DNA of 64,000 bases, from assembly GCA_017428325.1 (NCBI GenBank), contig JAFRRA010000004.1:1-64000 (forward strand). Direction: 5' to 3'. Shown piece by piece: positions 1-8,289 of this stretch. The stretch is from Bacteroidales bacterium. Its GTDB lineage: Bacteria > Bacteroidota > Bacteroidia > Bacteroidales > UBA932. The first letter of the stretch is position 1, and each line of letters begins with the position of its first letter. The notes under the pieces are model-generated. The model saw nothing but the letters and a program-made list of their open reading frames with translations, made no database searches and had not been told where the DNA came from. The position numbers and the translations under genes are program-made.

Positions 1-59
1 AATCCAAGGTATTAGCTCCAAACTTCCTACAGACCTGTTAGCCCAGGATCTCAGGGAAG

Positions 60-641
60 CTACCGACGACCTTGGCAGCATAATCGGAGAAATCTCCTCC
101 CAGGATGTTCTCTCCCACATCTTCTCCCACTTCTGCATCGGGAAATGAAATGCCCTTCATGTATGGCTGCGAAGGTTGCGACACCGGCAACGATGGCAAT
201 GGGAACAATAGACCAGAACACTGTCGGAACTGTGAGAAAGAGCAGAAGACCTGTCAGTTTGTTGGCCGTGGTGTGAGGGAAGCAGAACCTCTTGCAGACT
301 ATCAGTGCCAAGACTTGATTGACAAGTTTAATCACAACAATTACCCCCGCCCATATCCATAACCAAGACGGAATCTGGATAGTGGATATTATCTGTATGG
401 CGCAGCAAGCGATGAAGCAGATATCCGCCACACTGTCCAGAACAGCACCGGTTTTGCTCTCAGCGTTCAGTTTTCGGGCAAGGTAACCATCCATCATATC
501 GCTCAGGCCACATAGGCCATAGATTACCCAGAAAGCCACTCCTGCCGGATTACACAAAAGCAGACAGGCGGCAGCAAGAAATCTGAGGATAGTTATTATG
601 TTGGGAATGAGTTTCACCCTACATGGTTTTTTCTTTGTCAT
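60..641 (-). CDS. CDP-alcohol phosphatidyltransferase family protein, altered C-terminus
   Basis: Integral membrane enzyme that would transfer a phosphatidyl group from CDP-diacylglycerol to an alcohol acceptor in phospholipid synthesis. The family signature is complete: D48, D51, G52, A55, R56, G65, D69 and D73 in the D-x2-DG-x2-AR-x8-G-x3-D-x3-D arrangement, followed by several hydrophobic membrane segments. The acceptor alcohol cannot be read from the sequence. After about residue 168 the frame turns into an Arg/Cys-rich tail that does not look like the family, whose members usually end soon after an EGHFI-like stretch. The +1 frame reads far better there and ends at position 38, so a single-base indel near 137 is likely. 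The family is clear; the C-terminus is uncertain. Confidence 0.85.
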   Translation of the reverse strand: MTKKKPCRVKLIPNIITILRFLAAACLLLCNPAGVAFWVIYGLCGLSDMMDGYLARKLNAESKTGAVLDSVADICFIACCAIQIISTIQIPSWLWIWAGVIVVIKLVNQVLALIVCKRFCFPHTTANKLTGLLLFLTVPTVFWSIVPIAIVAGVATFAAIHEGHFISRCRSGRRCGREHPGRRFLRLCCQGRR

Positions 642-645
642 AAGA

Positions 646-675
646 AAGAATCCGGGCTCAATCGCCCGGATTCTT
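646..675 (-). terminator. Hairpin terminator of the lipoprotein transcript
   Basis: A perfect 12-bp inverted repeat (646-657 with 664-675, loop 658-663) lies between the lipoprotein stop at 747 and the next minus-strand start at 641. On the minus strand it is followed by a T-rich TTCTTATG stretch. It fits a rho-independent terminator, and it also sits in the leader of the phosphatidyltransferase gene. Confidence 0.75.
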
Positions 676-746
676 GTCTAAACCATTTCCTAATCAATTA
701 CTTGGACTTGACATTTTTTCTCCATCCAAGTTGGATTCGGTTCTGG

Positions 747-2240
747 TTAAGGTTCTGGTTCAAGATCAGGATTGCCCTCGGTTACCATCACATTATCAAG
801 GTTCAGCCTGAACATGTCTTCACAATCATAATGACGGAAACCGATATAAGCAACCTTGTTATTAAAAGCAGCAGGAATATTGACGAAGTAACGATAGTAA
901 GTTATGCCGTTTGCAACACGGGTTTGTGCAGCGGAGTATGACCCGGAATCAAAAGTCTCTTCAAAAAGCCGAGTGCTAGACCCAGGTAAACCAGCTCCAG
1001 GATTCTCTTCTGTAATATAAACAGCATAATGTTCTTTTGGCCAATCAGGATCCTGAGCAGCCACCCAGAAACTGAGGACATTGCCTTCGGTAAGTTGTAT
1101 AGCCGGTGTAAATGCCCAGTTATCAGGTGTTAGTGAACCTACACCATTTATGTAAGACGCACTCTCAAGAATTCCGGAACCGGAAATGGTATAATCAGAA
1201 TCGGTATTCCAATCCCAATCATAGCCATCTTCATCGGAGTCTATGAAAAACCATTCAGAGGAATTGTCAGTATCGAAATTCTCAACGTAAGGAACGCTCT
1301 TTACAGGATTTTCTACGCGATAATCCGCCAGATTCACTGCGAATTTGGTAAGGCCTTCGTTGATAAACTGGATAGGTTTTCCGGAAGCGTCTATCTCGCC
1401 ATGAGACTCATCGGAACCATCGCGGAGATATCTTGCATCACTGGTAGCAACCTCAATACCAAAACTATTCCAGTTCTCAGGAGAATAGACACGGAACCAT
1501 ATTACGTCGTCTCCAGTAGCGGTAACATCTCCCAATTTGAGGGTGATATCACCGGTCCCCCATAAATAATCGGTGGCAACCTGACTGGTCGCAACGTCAT
1601 ATTCAATATATCCGGCAACGTCTGTAGGAGCATGGATAGTAACAGTCCTTATTATTTCACCAGCGGTAATGCCTTTCAACTGGAGACGTACTACAGTACC
1701 CAAGCGGTGGAAGGTGAACAGGCTTTCGGTGTTGTTCTCGATTCTGGTAGAACCATTGTCTAACTGTTCTGAAATCAAAATGTCTGAGTCCAGGGCCAGA
1801 TTGCCTTTTTTCAGGTTCTGCTCATCAGGAAGTAAAATATACCAATCATCCTCTCCATCTTCATCATAATCTCCATAATTACCAATGCAAGTACCCGGAT
1901 AAACCGCTGCATACTTGTATGATGAACCTGCGGGATCTTCTGACTCGAGGGTGGCGGAGAAACTGGCTTTTCTGCCGTTAATGACAGCATAATTGGAATA
2001 TTCGGCTTCATTATATGTTCCATCCACTACCTCAAAGAATGCTACATAATCTCCTTCTGACCAGTAGATTGTAGGGATTTCTCCATCTACGGCATAAGTT
2101 TTGGTTCCAGGACCGGATACTATTTTAACGGTAACGCCTTTCTTGTTTGGCAATTCTTCTTTTTCCAGATTCTCTTTCTGGCAAGAAACAAGGGAACTAA
2201 GTGCCAGCACACCCGTCAGGGCTAAAAATAATTTCTTCAT
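747..2240 (-). CDS. Surface lipoprotein, fimbrillin-like N-terminus plus choice-of-anchor J / cleaved-adhesin-like domain
   Basis: Predicted outer-membrane or surface lipoprotein of 497 residues. It starts with a lipoprotein signal peptide ending in a lipobox (SLVSC, Cys20). Residues about 35-300 resemble the fimbrillin/Mfa-like beta proteins of Bacteroidales, with a TKTY motif and the hydrophobic strand IYWSEGDYVAFF. From about residue 318 (ENFDTD, then DNWAFTP, FWVAAQDP and GFRHYDCED) it matches the choice-of-anchor J or cleaved-adhesin fold, which often binds carbohydrate or protein. The tail is short and acidic (NPDLEPEP). An AGGAGG at 2249-2254 sets the start. It lies 17 bp behind a microprotein gene and is probably co-transcribed with it. 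The ligand is unknown. Confidence 0.75.
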   Translation of the reverse strand: MKKLFLALTGVLALSSLVSCQKENLEKEELPNKKGVTVKIVSGPGTKTYAVDGEIPTIYWSEGDYVAFFEVVDGTYNEAEYSNYAVINGRKASFSATLESEDPAGSSYKYAAVYPGTCIGNYGDYDEDGEDDWYILLPDEQNLKKGNLALDSDILISEQLDNGSTRIENNTESLFTFHRLGTVVRLQLKGITAGEIIRTVTIHAPTDVAGYIEYDVATSQVATDYLWGTGDITLKLGDVTATGDDVIWFRVYSPENWNSFGIEVATSDARYLRDGSDESHGEIDASGKPIQFINEGLTKFAVNLADYRVENPVKSVPYVENFDTDNSSEWFFIDSDEDGYDWDWNTDSDYTISGSGILESASYINGVGSLTPDNWAFTPAIQLTEGNVLSFWVAAQDPDWPKEHYAVYITEENPGAGLPGSSTRLFEETFDSGSYSAAQTRVANGITYYRYFVNIPAAFNNKVAYIGFRHYDCEDMFRLNLDNVMVTEGNPDLEPEP

Positions 2241-2248
2241 AACACTTT

Positions 2249-2254
2249 CCTCCT
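2249..2254 (-). promoter_or_regulatory. Strong Shine-Dalgarno site before the lipoprotein
   Basis: AGGAGG on the minus strand, 8 nt from the ATG at 2240. A canonical Shine-Dalgarno is unusual here, because most genes in this window lack one. It fixes the lipoprotein start. Confidence 0.75.
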
Positions 2255-2257
2255 TAA

Positions 2258-2404
2258 TTAAAATTGACCACCATCATGAATGGTTGAGTCATCAAAATCG
2301 CTACCCGGTAAACCGGCATCGTCGTCTGAGGAAGCGCACAAAATGCCTTCCCATTCCAACTCATCAGTGGAAACTAACGGTGAATAATATTCCTCTTTTT
2401 GCAT
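2258..2404 (-). CDS. EGxxC-type microprotein, 48 aa
   Basis: Small acidic protein of 48 residues with no recognised domain. It starts MQKEEYYSP, has the core EWEGILCASS at about residues 17-26, and then an Asp/Gly/Ser-rich tail. Short proteins with a YxxP N-terminus and an EG[IVL][IVL]C.S core are common in Bacteroidales, often beside secreted or lipoprotein genes; their role is not known to me. It has its own -7 box (TATATTTG at 2426-2433) and is followed after 17 bp by the lipoprotein gene, so the two look like one transcript. A second relative, frameshifted, sits at 16091-16232 in the same position before another lipoprotein. No signal peptide or membrane segment is visible. Confidence 0.65.
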   Translation of the reverse strand: MQKEEYYSPLVSTDELEWEGILCASSDDDAGLPGSDFDDSTIHDGGQF

Positions 2405-2425
2405 GGTTAAAAGGTTTTGAATGCA

Positions 2426-2433
2426 CAAATATA
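2426..2433 (-). promoter_or_regulatory. Bacteroidetes -7 box for the microprotein/lipoprotein unit
   Basis: TATATTTG on the minus strand, an exact TAnnTTTG match 21 bp before the microprotein ATG. No convincing -33 TTTG is seen at the usual 19-21 bp. Confidence 0.55.
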
Positions 2434-2487
2434 AAAAAAAACTCTCTGTTGAATACCTGGCGACACAGCAATCATGATTATCTGCTT

Positions 2488-3528
2488 CTAGAAAAGTTCA
2501 GAAAAGATGGTGTCAAGATCAGGGTTATTCTCACGGAAAAGGATTTCGCCTGTATTTCCATCTATTAGCAAGAACATCGGGATAAGATTGATAGCATAGG
2601 TTTCCCAGACTTTACTCTTTCGGCCTCCTCCTTTGTTATCCAGAACATTTATCCATTCATTGCCATTTTCCTTGAGGAAAGACTCCCATTTAGATTTACT
2701 GGAATCGATTGATACTGAATATATTTCAAGTCCCTTTCCGTGATATTTGGCATAAACTTCCTTCAGCTGGGGCAGATACCTTACGCAAGGTCCGCACCAT
2801 GTTGCCCAGAAGTCCAGCAGGACATATCTGTTCTTTGGATTATCGATGACAGAACTCAAACTGACCGGATTCCCGTCAACGTCACAGAACTCCAAATCAA
2901 TATAATGAGGCTTATAATCATCTCTCGGTTCCGTCTTTACAAGTAACGAGAGTTCTTCTTTCTGTGCTGCAACATATGGGAGGCTGGCCAAATCAGGAGA
3001 CAATCTTTCCAAAGCATCCAACACCTTATTGCTTGGTCTGTAATGACGGTCTGCAAACAAAACTGCCAAAGGCCCGGTTTCAGCCAAAGAAAGGACAGAA
3101 TCAGCCATGGCTTTTGCAGAGTCTTCCAGACCATCATCCCTCAACTTACGGTACTTCAATAAAAATTCATTTGAAGGCGTTCCCTTGGCATTAGGAGAAT
3201 ATTCATCACCTTCTTCCGCATTCACGTCAACGATAACAGTCCCCGGTTCCAGGAAGAAATCTTGCAGCTGCAGATCGCCTTGATACATATACACATGCGT
3301 AGGAGCCGTCACTTTAGGATGAAAAACAAATTTACCATCCTTGACAACTGCAGTGCCGACAACCTTGCACCTGTTCCATCCATCCTGCAACTCAAGAGTG
3401 GTGCCGTCGCTGAGACCCTTGATGTTTCCTTCTACAACACAGTAATCAGTGTTAGTGGATTGGCATCCGCCGAGAACAAGTATCAGAAGTGCCAAAGAAG
3501 TGCCTAAAAAAAACAATGCCCTATTCAT
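2488..3528 (-). CDS. TlpA-like thiol-disulfide lipoprotein (DUF4369 plus thioredoxin fold)
   Basis: Predicted periplasm-facing lipoprotein of 346 residues. The signal peptide ends in the lipobox VLGGC (Cys22). Residues about 28-125 look like DUF4369, a beta-rich domain common at the N-terminus of Bacteroidetes TlpA proteins. Residues about 210-346 form an AhpC/TSA-thioredoxin fold with the active site WCGPC (Cys245, Cys248) in the context FWATWCGPC. The likely role is reduction of disulfides or of cytochrome or envelope substrates outside the inner membrane; the partner cannot be told. A TAAATTTG box at 3536-3543 lies just upstream. It reads in the same direction as the microprotein at 2404, but that gene has its own promoter. 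Confidence 0.85.
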   Translation of the reverse strand: MNRALFFLGTSLALLILVLGGCQSTNTDYCVVEGNIKGLSDGTTLELQDGWNRCKVVGTAVVKDGKFVFHPKVTAPTHVYMYQGDLQLQDFFLEPGTVIVDVNAEEGDEYSPNAKGTPSNEFLLKYRKLRDDGLEDSAKAMADSVLSLAETGPLAVLFADRHYRPSNKVLDALERLSPDLASLPYVAAQKEELSLLVKTEPRDDYKPHYIDLEFCDVDGNPVSLSSVIDNPKNRYVLLDFWATWCGPCVRYLPQLKEVYAKYHGKGLEIYSVSIDSSKSKWESFLKENGNEWINVLDNKGGGRKSKVWETYAINLIPMFLLIDGNTGEILFRENNPDLDTIFSELF

Positions 3529-3617
3529 GCTTAAACAAATTTATTTGACCTCAAAAATACTAAAAACAACCCGTTGGCGGCATCATATTTGCCTTTATGC
3601 AGGCAAACTGATATTTT

Positions 3618-4475
3618 ATGCGAATCAAACTGTTTCTCGCAATCATGCTCCTTCCCGTCTGCCTTTACGCACAGGAGCGCTTCCTCATCACCGGACGGAT
3701 TGTCAATGAAAAAGGCGAAGCCGTTGAATATGTTCAAGTTGGCATTCCCAAATTAGGTATTGGATCCTTCTCATCGGTTGATGGCCTCTTTGAAATCATT
3801 GTCCCTGCAGACACTCTGGAGTTCCACCACGTTTCCTACCAGACAGGTTTCTATCCAGTTTCAGGGGCTAATAAAGATGTGGTGATTGTCCTTAAGGAAT
3901 CCGAGTTACCTCCGGTAGTCATAACCAGCGGAGAAAAGAAGGAAAAATATCTGCTCCGTGCCGGAACCAGGATTCCGGGAGCAGCCGGTGTCTTCTGCCG
4001 TCCTGACGGCGTTGTAAAGGGCATTGAACTGGGATCGGTTGCAAAGGCAAAGAAGCCTTTCCTGGTCAAGGACATCCAATTCTCCATCATGGAAAACACC
4101 ATACCCGGATGTATTGCGGCAATCAACATCTATCGCATTGAGGGAGAGCCGGAACAATTCATCAACATCCTTCGCAAACCCATCTATGTAAATATCGCCC
4201 TGTCCAAAGAGAAGCAGGATTTCAATATCCAGCCGGAAGAATTCATACTGCTAGATCCAGGGCGCTATTTCATCTCCTTTGCTGTGGTCGACTGTGATAT
4301 GGATGCAGTTCGCCGATATCAGGCAACACCCGAATCCGAGCGAGACCCCAAAGCGATGCGTTTCTACATGAATCTGTATTTAAAGAGCAGTTATGAACGG
4401 ACCATCGCCCTAGGTAAACTCACACACTATCCGGTCAACATCGGGATCTCCGTCAAGGGTTTAGAGTACCAATAA
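3618..4475 (+). CDS. Secreted protein with carboxypeptidase-regulatory-like domain
   Basis: 285-residue exported protein. A Sec signal peptide (about residues 1-18, ending CLYA before Gln) is followed by a CarboxypepD_reg-like beta-sandwich at about 22-98 (ITGRIVNEKGEAVEYVQV, DGLFEI, VVIVLKE). This is the module found at the N-terminus of TonB-dependent receptors, but no receptor follows. The rest (about 100-285) is a beta-rich region with no recognised family, including GIELGSVAKA and PEEFILLDPGRYFIS. The architecture resembles stand-alone Bacteroidetes carboxypeptidase-like surface proteins of unknown function. It is divergent from the TlpA lipoprotein gene, with an imperfect -7 box (CATATTTG, 3584-3591) upstream. 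Confidence 0.7.
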   Translation: MRIKLFLAIMLLPVCLYAQERFLITGRIVNEKGEAVEYVQVGIPKLGIGSFSSVDGLFEIIVPADTLEFHHVSYQTGFYPVSGANKDVVIVLKESELPPVVITSGEKKEKYLLRAGTRIPGAAGVFCRPDGVVKGIELGSVAKAKKPFLVKDIQFSIMENTIPGCIAAINIYRIEGEPEQFINILRKPIYVNIALSKEKQDFNIQPEEFILLDPGRYFISFAVVDCDMDAVRRYQATPESERDPKAMRFYMNLYLKSSYERTIALGKLTHYPVNIGISVKGLEYQ

Positions 4476-4480
4476 AGTGA

Positions 4481-6439
4481 TTACTGCAACATCTTTATTA
4501 TAAGCATGGTAAGGTCATCGCTCTGCTCAGCGTCACCGACGAATTCCTTTACGGCTGCTATCATGTGATCGCTAAGGTCTCTTGAAGAGATACCGCTCTT
4601 AAGACCTGAAAGATTTGACAAGACTCTCTCTTCTGTGAAAAGGGAACCGTCTGCACGGGTTGCCTCAGTTAGACCATCGGTATACAGTAAAAGGATGCTT
4701 CCTGGAGTAAGCACTGTCTTCTGAATCGAGTATTTCCAGTCAGCCTGTATTCCGATAGGTATATTGGAATTTGTTTCCAGAACATGAGGTACGCCATCCA
4801 CCAGAACTACAGGAGCGTTATGTCCGGCGTTGCAATACTTCAGATCTCCGGTATTAAGATCCAGTTCTCCGGCAAAGAAAGTCACGAACATCAAGTTTTC
4901 ATTGCGCTCTGACATAGAAGAATTTATGACGGAAACCAGTTTGTCCGGTCCATCCTCAGACGCAGAAAGGGTGCGGAACATCGAGCTGATAACTGCCATT
5001 ACCAGAGAGGCCGGAATACCCTTGCCGGACACGTCGCCGATGCAGAAATAAAGTTTGTTGTCGCGAATGCAGAAATCGTACAGGTCTCCCCCTACCGCCT
5101 TTGCAGGAGTGATGCTGCCCCAGATATCAATGTCGTTCCTGTCAGGGAATGCAGGCCAAGTCATCGGAAGCATGGACATCTGGATCTTCCTTGCCACATC
5201 CAGTTCACTTTCCATTGCAGCCTTCTGGGCTGTTGTCTCGGTAAGGTCAGCGATATATTTTGAGAGAGACTGCTGCATGTTGTCAAAGGAATCGCGGAGC
5301 AGACGTATCTCGTCATTTGACTTGATCTTAGGAAGTTCCGTGTCGAAATTGCCCATTGCAACTTCCTTGGCAGAGCCTGCGAGACGTATGAGTGGCTTGG
5401 ACGTTTTCCTGATGAAATAGCGGCAGATGAAGAAGGTAATCAGCAATCCCAACAGAATCAGGAAAATGATCAAAGTTCCAAAAAGGAAACTTGGCAGCAT
5501 TATTCTCTCATTCGGAACTACAATACCCATAGACCATCCGGAATCCAGAAGCGGAGCATAATACACATGGGATTTGACGCTATCGATTACAACTGTCATT
5601 TCACCCTCTTCTCCAGCTCTCATTGCATCACCCAGTGCCCTGTATTTTTCAGAGCCTTCGCCTTTGGCATAGTCGTAGAAATTTGTCTTGAGAATCCTGT
5701 CTTTTTCCGGATGAACTATATAGTCTCCATCCCTTCCTATAATGAAGCAGTACACCTGAAGTTCCTGATCATCAGGAGATACATCAATAAAAAGTGACTT
5801 TTCATTTACAATCTTTACATTCTCTGCAATAAAACTGTAAAGTTCCTCAAGTTTCATATCCGCTCCGAAAACACCTGCCAGATTTCCTTTAGGATCAGTT
5901 ACCTGTCTGGAAAAAGTACAAAGAACAGCTCCGGCTCCATCCTTATCCAGGTAAGGGTTGGACCAGACTCCATCCTTAGATTCCAAACCCTTGGTATACC
6001 ACTCGGTATCAAAATAGTCGTGCTGTGCAGAACCGATACTCTTGATCTTAATGCTGTCTCCATCGTGGAGTGCATATATTTCACACCAGCGGCCCTTCTT
6101 CTTATAATAATCAGGTAAAAACGCTATGCCGCAACCATATAGATGACGGTTTGTTTTAAGCTCGTACTCTATCGTTTCGGTCACCAGTTCAGGAGAAGCA
6201 AGATGCCAGGAAAGCTCATCGAGGATATTATCGGAAGAAACCTCCATCCTGCTCATCACAGAGGCCATGTTACCCTTGGTTTTTTCCAGGATATCAGAAT
6301 AATGCGCCTTTGAATACACCAGTATTCCGGAAGCTGTAACAAGAAATGCTATCAACGATATAATAGACATTATCACCAGCACAGTGATAACCACTCTACG
6401 TGTCAAACGTCCGGAAAATGATTGGAACCTTTTCTTCAT
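4481..6439 (-). CDS. Membrane sensor PP2C-type phosphatase (Cache-HAMP-SpoIIE)
   Basis: 652-residue signalling protein. It has an N-terminal membrane helix (about 16-40), a large extracytoplasmic Cache-type sensor (about 41-305, with YYKKKGRWCEIY and a PYLDKDG motif), a second helix (about 310-335), a HAMP linker (about 338-392), a short coiled coil, and a SpoIIE/RsbU PP2C domain (about 420-652). Metal-binding Asp residues are visible in GGDLYDF, IGDVSGKGIPA and LLYTDGLTEA. Proteins of this type dephosphorylate anti-anti-sigma partners in response to an external ligand; no such partner is encoded nearby. The stop lies 5 bp from the convergent gene at 4475. It sits 14 bp behind the cation exporter gene and is probably co-transcribed with it. 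Confidence 0.88.
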   Translation of the reverse strand: MKKRFQSFSGRLTRRVVITVLVIMSIISLIAFLVTASGILVYSKAHYSDILEKTKGNMASVMSRMEVSSDNILDELSWHLASPELVTETIEYELKTNRHLYGCGIAFLPDYYKKKGRWCEIYALHDGDSIKIKSIGSAQHDYFDTEWYTKGLESKDGVWSNPYLDKDGAGAVLCTFSRQVTDPKGNLAGVFGADMKLEELYSFIAENVKIVNEKSLFIDVSPDDQELQVYCFIIGRDGDYIVHPEKDRILKTNFYDYAKGEGSEKYRALGDAMRAGEEGEMTVVIDSVKSHVYYAPLLDSGWSMGIVVPNERIMLPSFLFGTLIIFLILLGLLITFFICRYFIRKTSKPLIRLAGSAKEVAMGNFDTELPKIKSNDEIRLLRDSFDNMQQSLSKYIADLTETTAQKAAMESELDVARKIQMSMLPMTWPAFPDRNDIDIWGSITPAKAVGGDLYDFCIRDNKLYFCIGDVSGKGIPASLVMAVISSMFRTLSASEDGPDKLVSVINSSMSERNENLMFVTFFAGELDLNTGDLKYCNAGHNAPVVLVDGVPHVLETNSNIPIGIQADWKYSIQKTVLTPGSILLLYTDGLTEATRADGSLFTEERVLSNLSGLKSGISSRDLSDHMIAAVKEFVGDAEQSDDLTMLIIKMLQ

Positions 6440-6453
6440 AGTGGAATACGTGT

Positions 6454-7557
6454 TTAATCGCTAAAATTATGGTCGACGACTATACTTACCGGGATATCAG
6501 GTATTGCTACCTTCAACTGGTCTGAAAGCAAACGGACAAACTCATCATCATTCTTAATACTCCTGTCCGGAACGACATCAACTGATAAAGCATTATTCTC
6601 TTCGTCATAATAGAAGCCGTGAACCTGAATAATATGCTCTTGCTTTGCAAGTGTCTGGATGACAATCTTCTGAAGTTCCGCGTGCTTACTATCTCCGGTA
6701 GCTACAGCGTAAACTCCAGTCGTCATGATGATTCCATATTTTTGAAGCATCATTTCTGAAATCTTTCTGGTGAGACCATGGATTTGGCTGGCAGTCAATG
6801 TATCCGGGACGGCTACATGAATCGACCCAATTGAAAGGTTCGGGCCATATCCGTGAAGAATAATGTCATATACACCCTGAACCTCATCCATTCCGGTAAT
6901 ATCCTCCTTAATCTGGTGAATCAATTCAGGAGATGCCTTGGCACCCAGCAACTGATTAATCGGAGAGGAAAGCATCTCTATACCGGCCTTGATGATAACC
7001 AGGGAAATCAGTGCTCCAAGATATCCATCCAAAGAAATGTTCCAGATAAGCATGATTCCGGCCGAAATGAGTGTGGCTAGTGTAATCACAGCATCAAAGA
7101 GCGCATCGGCACCTGACGCGACAAGGGCATCGCTGCTGAGCTGCTTACCCTTTTTCCTGACATACCATCCCAGGACAATTTTTGTCAGAATGGCAACAAT
7201 AATCACGATGAGCGTTACGGTTGTATATTCCGGCTTTGACGGATGAATAATCTTCTTAACAGACTCAACCAGAGAGGTTATACCGGTTGTCAGTACAATG
7301 ACGGCGATTATAATGGCACTGAAATACTCAACTCTCCCATAGCCAAAAGGATGCTTGCTGTCTGCGGGCTTCATGGACAGCTTTGTTCCAATTATAGTGA
7401 TAACACTGGAAAAAGCATCACTTAAGTTATTGACAGCGTCCAGCACAACTGCAACAGAATTTGCCAGCAGTCCCACAATGGCCTTGAACGATGCCAGAAG
7501 AACATTGGCAATTATGCCTATGACACTCGTGCGTATGATTTGCCTGGAACGGTTCAT
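6454..7557 (-). CDS. Cation diffusion facilitator family exporter with doubled C-terminal domain
   Basis: 367-residue inner-membrane divalent cation/proton antiporter of the CDF family. The metal-site motifs are visible: NNLSDAFSS in the second helix, HPFGYGRVEY between helices, and GADALFDAV in the fifth. The cytoplasmic ZT-dimer domain (about 205-285) is followed by what looks like a second, shorter copy of the same fold (about 290-367), so the protein is longer than the usual 290-320 residues. Metal choice (Zn, Mn, Fe or Co) cannot be assigned. It is the first gene of a likely two-gene unit with the sensor phosphatase downstream. Confidence 0.88.
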   Translation of the reverse strand: MNRSRQIIRTSVIGIIANVLLASFKAIVGLLANSVAVVLDAVNNLSDAFSSVITIIGTKLSMKPADSKHPFGYGRVEYFSAIIIAVIVLTTGITSLVESVKKIIHPSKPEYTTVTLIVIIVAILTKIVLGWYVRKKGKQLSSDALVASGADALFDAVITLATLISAGIMLIWNISLDGYLGALISLVIIKAGIEMLSSPINQLLGAKASPELIHQIKEDITGMDEVQGVYDIILHGYGPNLSIGSIHVAVPDTLTASQIHGLTRKISEMMLQKYGIIMTTGVYAVATGDSKHAELQKIVIQTLAKQEHIIQVHGFYYDEENNALSVDVVPDRSIKNDDEFVRLLSDQLKVAIPDIPVSIVVDHNFSD

Positions 7558-7601
7558 ATCTATACTACGCCAGATACTAAATATCTACTAAGATAAGCTT
7601 T

Positions 7602-8219
7602 TTATCTGATAAAATGCATCGGAGCCCAAGGCTCATCGCATCCAGGAGCTGGTTTCCCATCAGTTGCTTCCATCAGCCAGGCCAAGTTGTTGGCAAGAGT
7701 ACGCATCGTCTGAAGGCCTTCGGAATCAAGAGAGGCCTGTCCCGGTTCTCTTCCATAGACAATATTCCAGTATTGGGAAGAAACTACAGGCATATTCATC
7801 ATCTGGAACGGCATGTTCAGTGTCTCGAAGCTGGCAGTTGATCCGCCTCTGCGGCATACTGCAACAGCAGCTGCAGGCTTGCCTGCTATTTTGGCTCCAT
7901 TAGAGAAGAACGCCCTCTGTATAACACTCATTAATATACCGTTAGGCTGACCATAATAAACCGGAGAGCCCACAATCAAGGCATTTGCCTCAGCGAATTT
8001 TTCGCTGATCCGGTTGCAGATATCATCATCAAAGACGCACTTACCGTTGCCTTTTACCATGCACTGTCCACAGGCAATGCATCCGCGAACCGGCTTGTTT
8101 CCAATCCATACAATCTCACTTTCAATGCCTTTCTTTTCCAACTGCCTTGCAATCTCTTCCAGAGCGATTGCCGTGTTGCCCTTCTGATGTGGGCTGCCGT
8201 TAATCATAAGAACTTTCAT
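7602..8219 (-). CDS. Iron-sulfur flavoprotein (Isf-like), flavodoxin-fold oxidoreductase
   Basis: About 205-residue FMN-binding redox protein. The N-terminus (MKVLMINGSPHQKGNT) is the phosphate-binding loop of the NADPH-dependent FMN reductase/flavodoxin fold. It is followed by a compact cysteine motif C-x2-C-x2-C-x7-C (CIACGQC then KC) and GSPVYYGQPNG. That spacing matches the 4Fe-4S site of archaeal and clostridial iron-sulfur flavoproteins, which accept electrons from ferredoxin and can reduce O2 or H2O2. The start at 8219 is chosen because a TACATTTG box at 8240-8247 puts the upstream in-frame ATG at 8234 at about the transcription start. The physiological partner is unknown. Confidence 0.82.
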   Translation of the reverse strand: MKVLMINGSPHQKGNTAIALEEIARQLEKKGIESEIVWIGNKPVRGCIACGQCMVKGNGKCVFDDDICNRISEKFAEANALIVGSPVYYGQPNGILMSVIQRAFFSNGAKIAGKPAAAVAVCRRGGSTASFETLNMPFQMMNMPVVSSQYWNIVYGREPGQASLDSEGLQTMRTLANNLAWLMEATDGKPAPGCDEPWAPMHFIR

Positions 8220-8239
8220 AGTATCAAAAACCATTTTAA

Positions 8240-8247
8240 CAAATGTA
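8240..8247 (-). promoter_or_regulatory. -7 box for the iron-sulfur flavoprotein
   Basis: TACATTTG (TAnnTTTG) on the minus strand, 20 bp before the ATG at 8219 and only 5 bp before the in-frame ATG at 8234. This supports the shorter protein. No clear -33 box. Confidence 0.45.
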
Positions 8248-8289
8248 CATTATTTTTTATAAATTAGCATCATTGAATTGATTACACAT

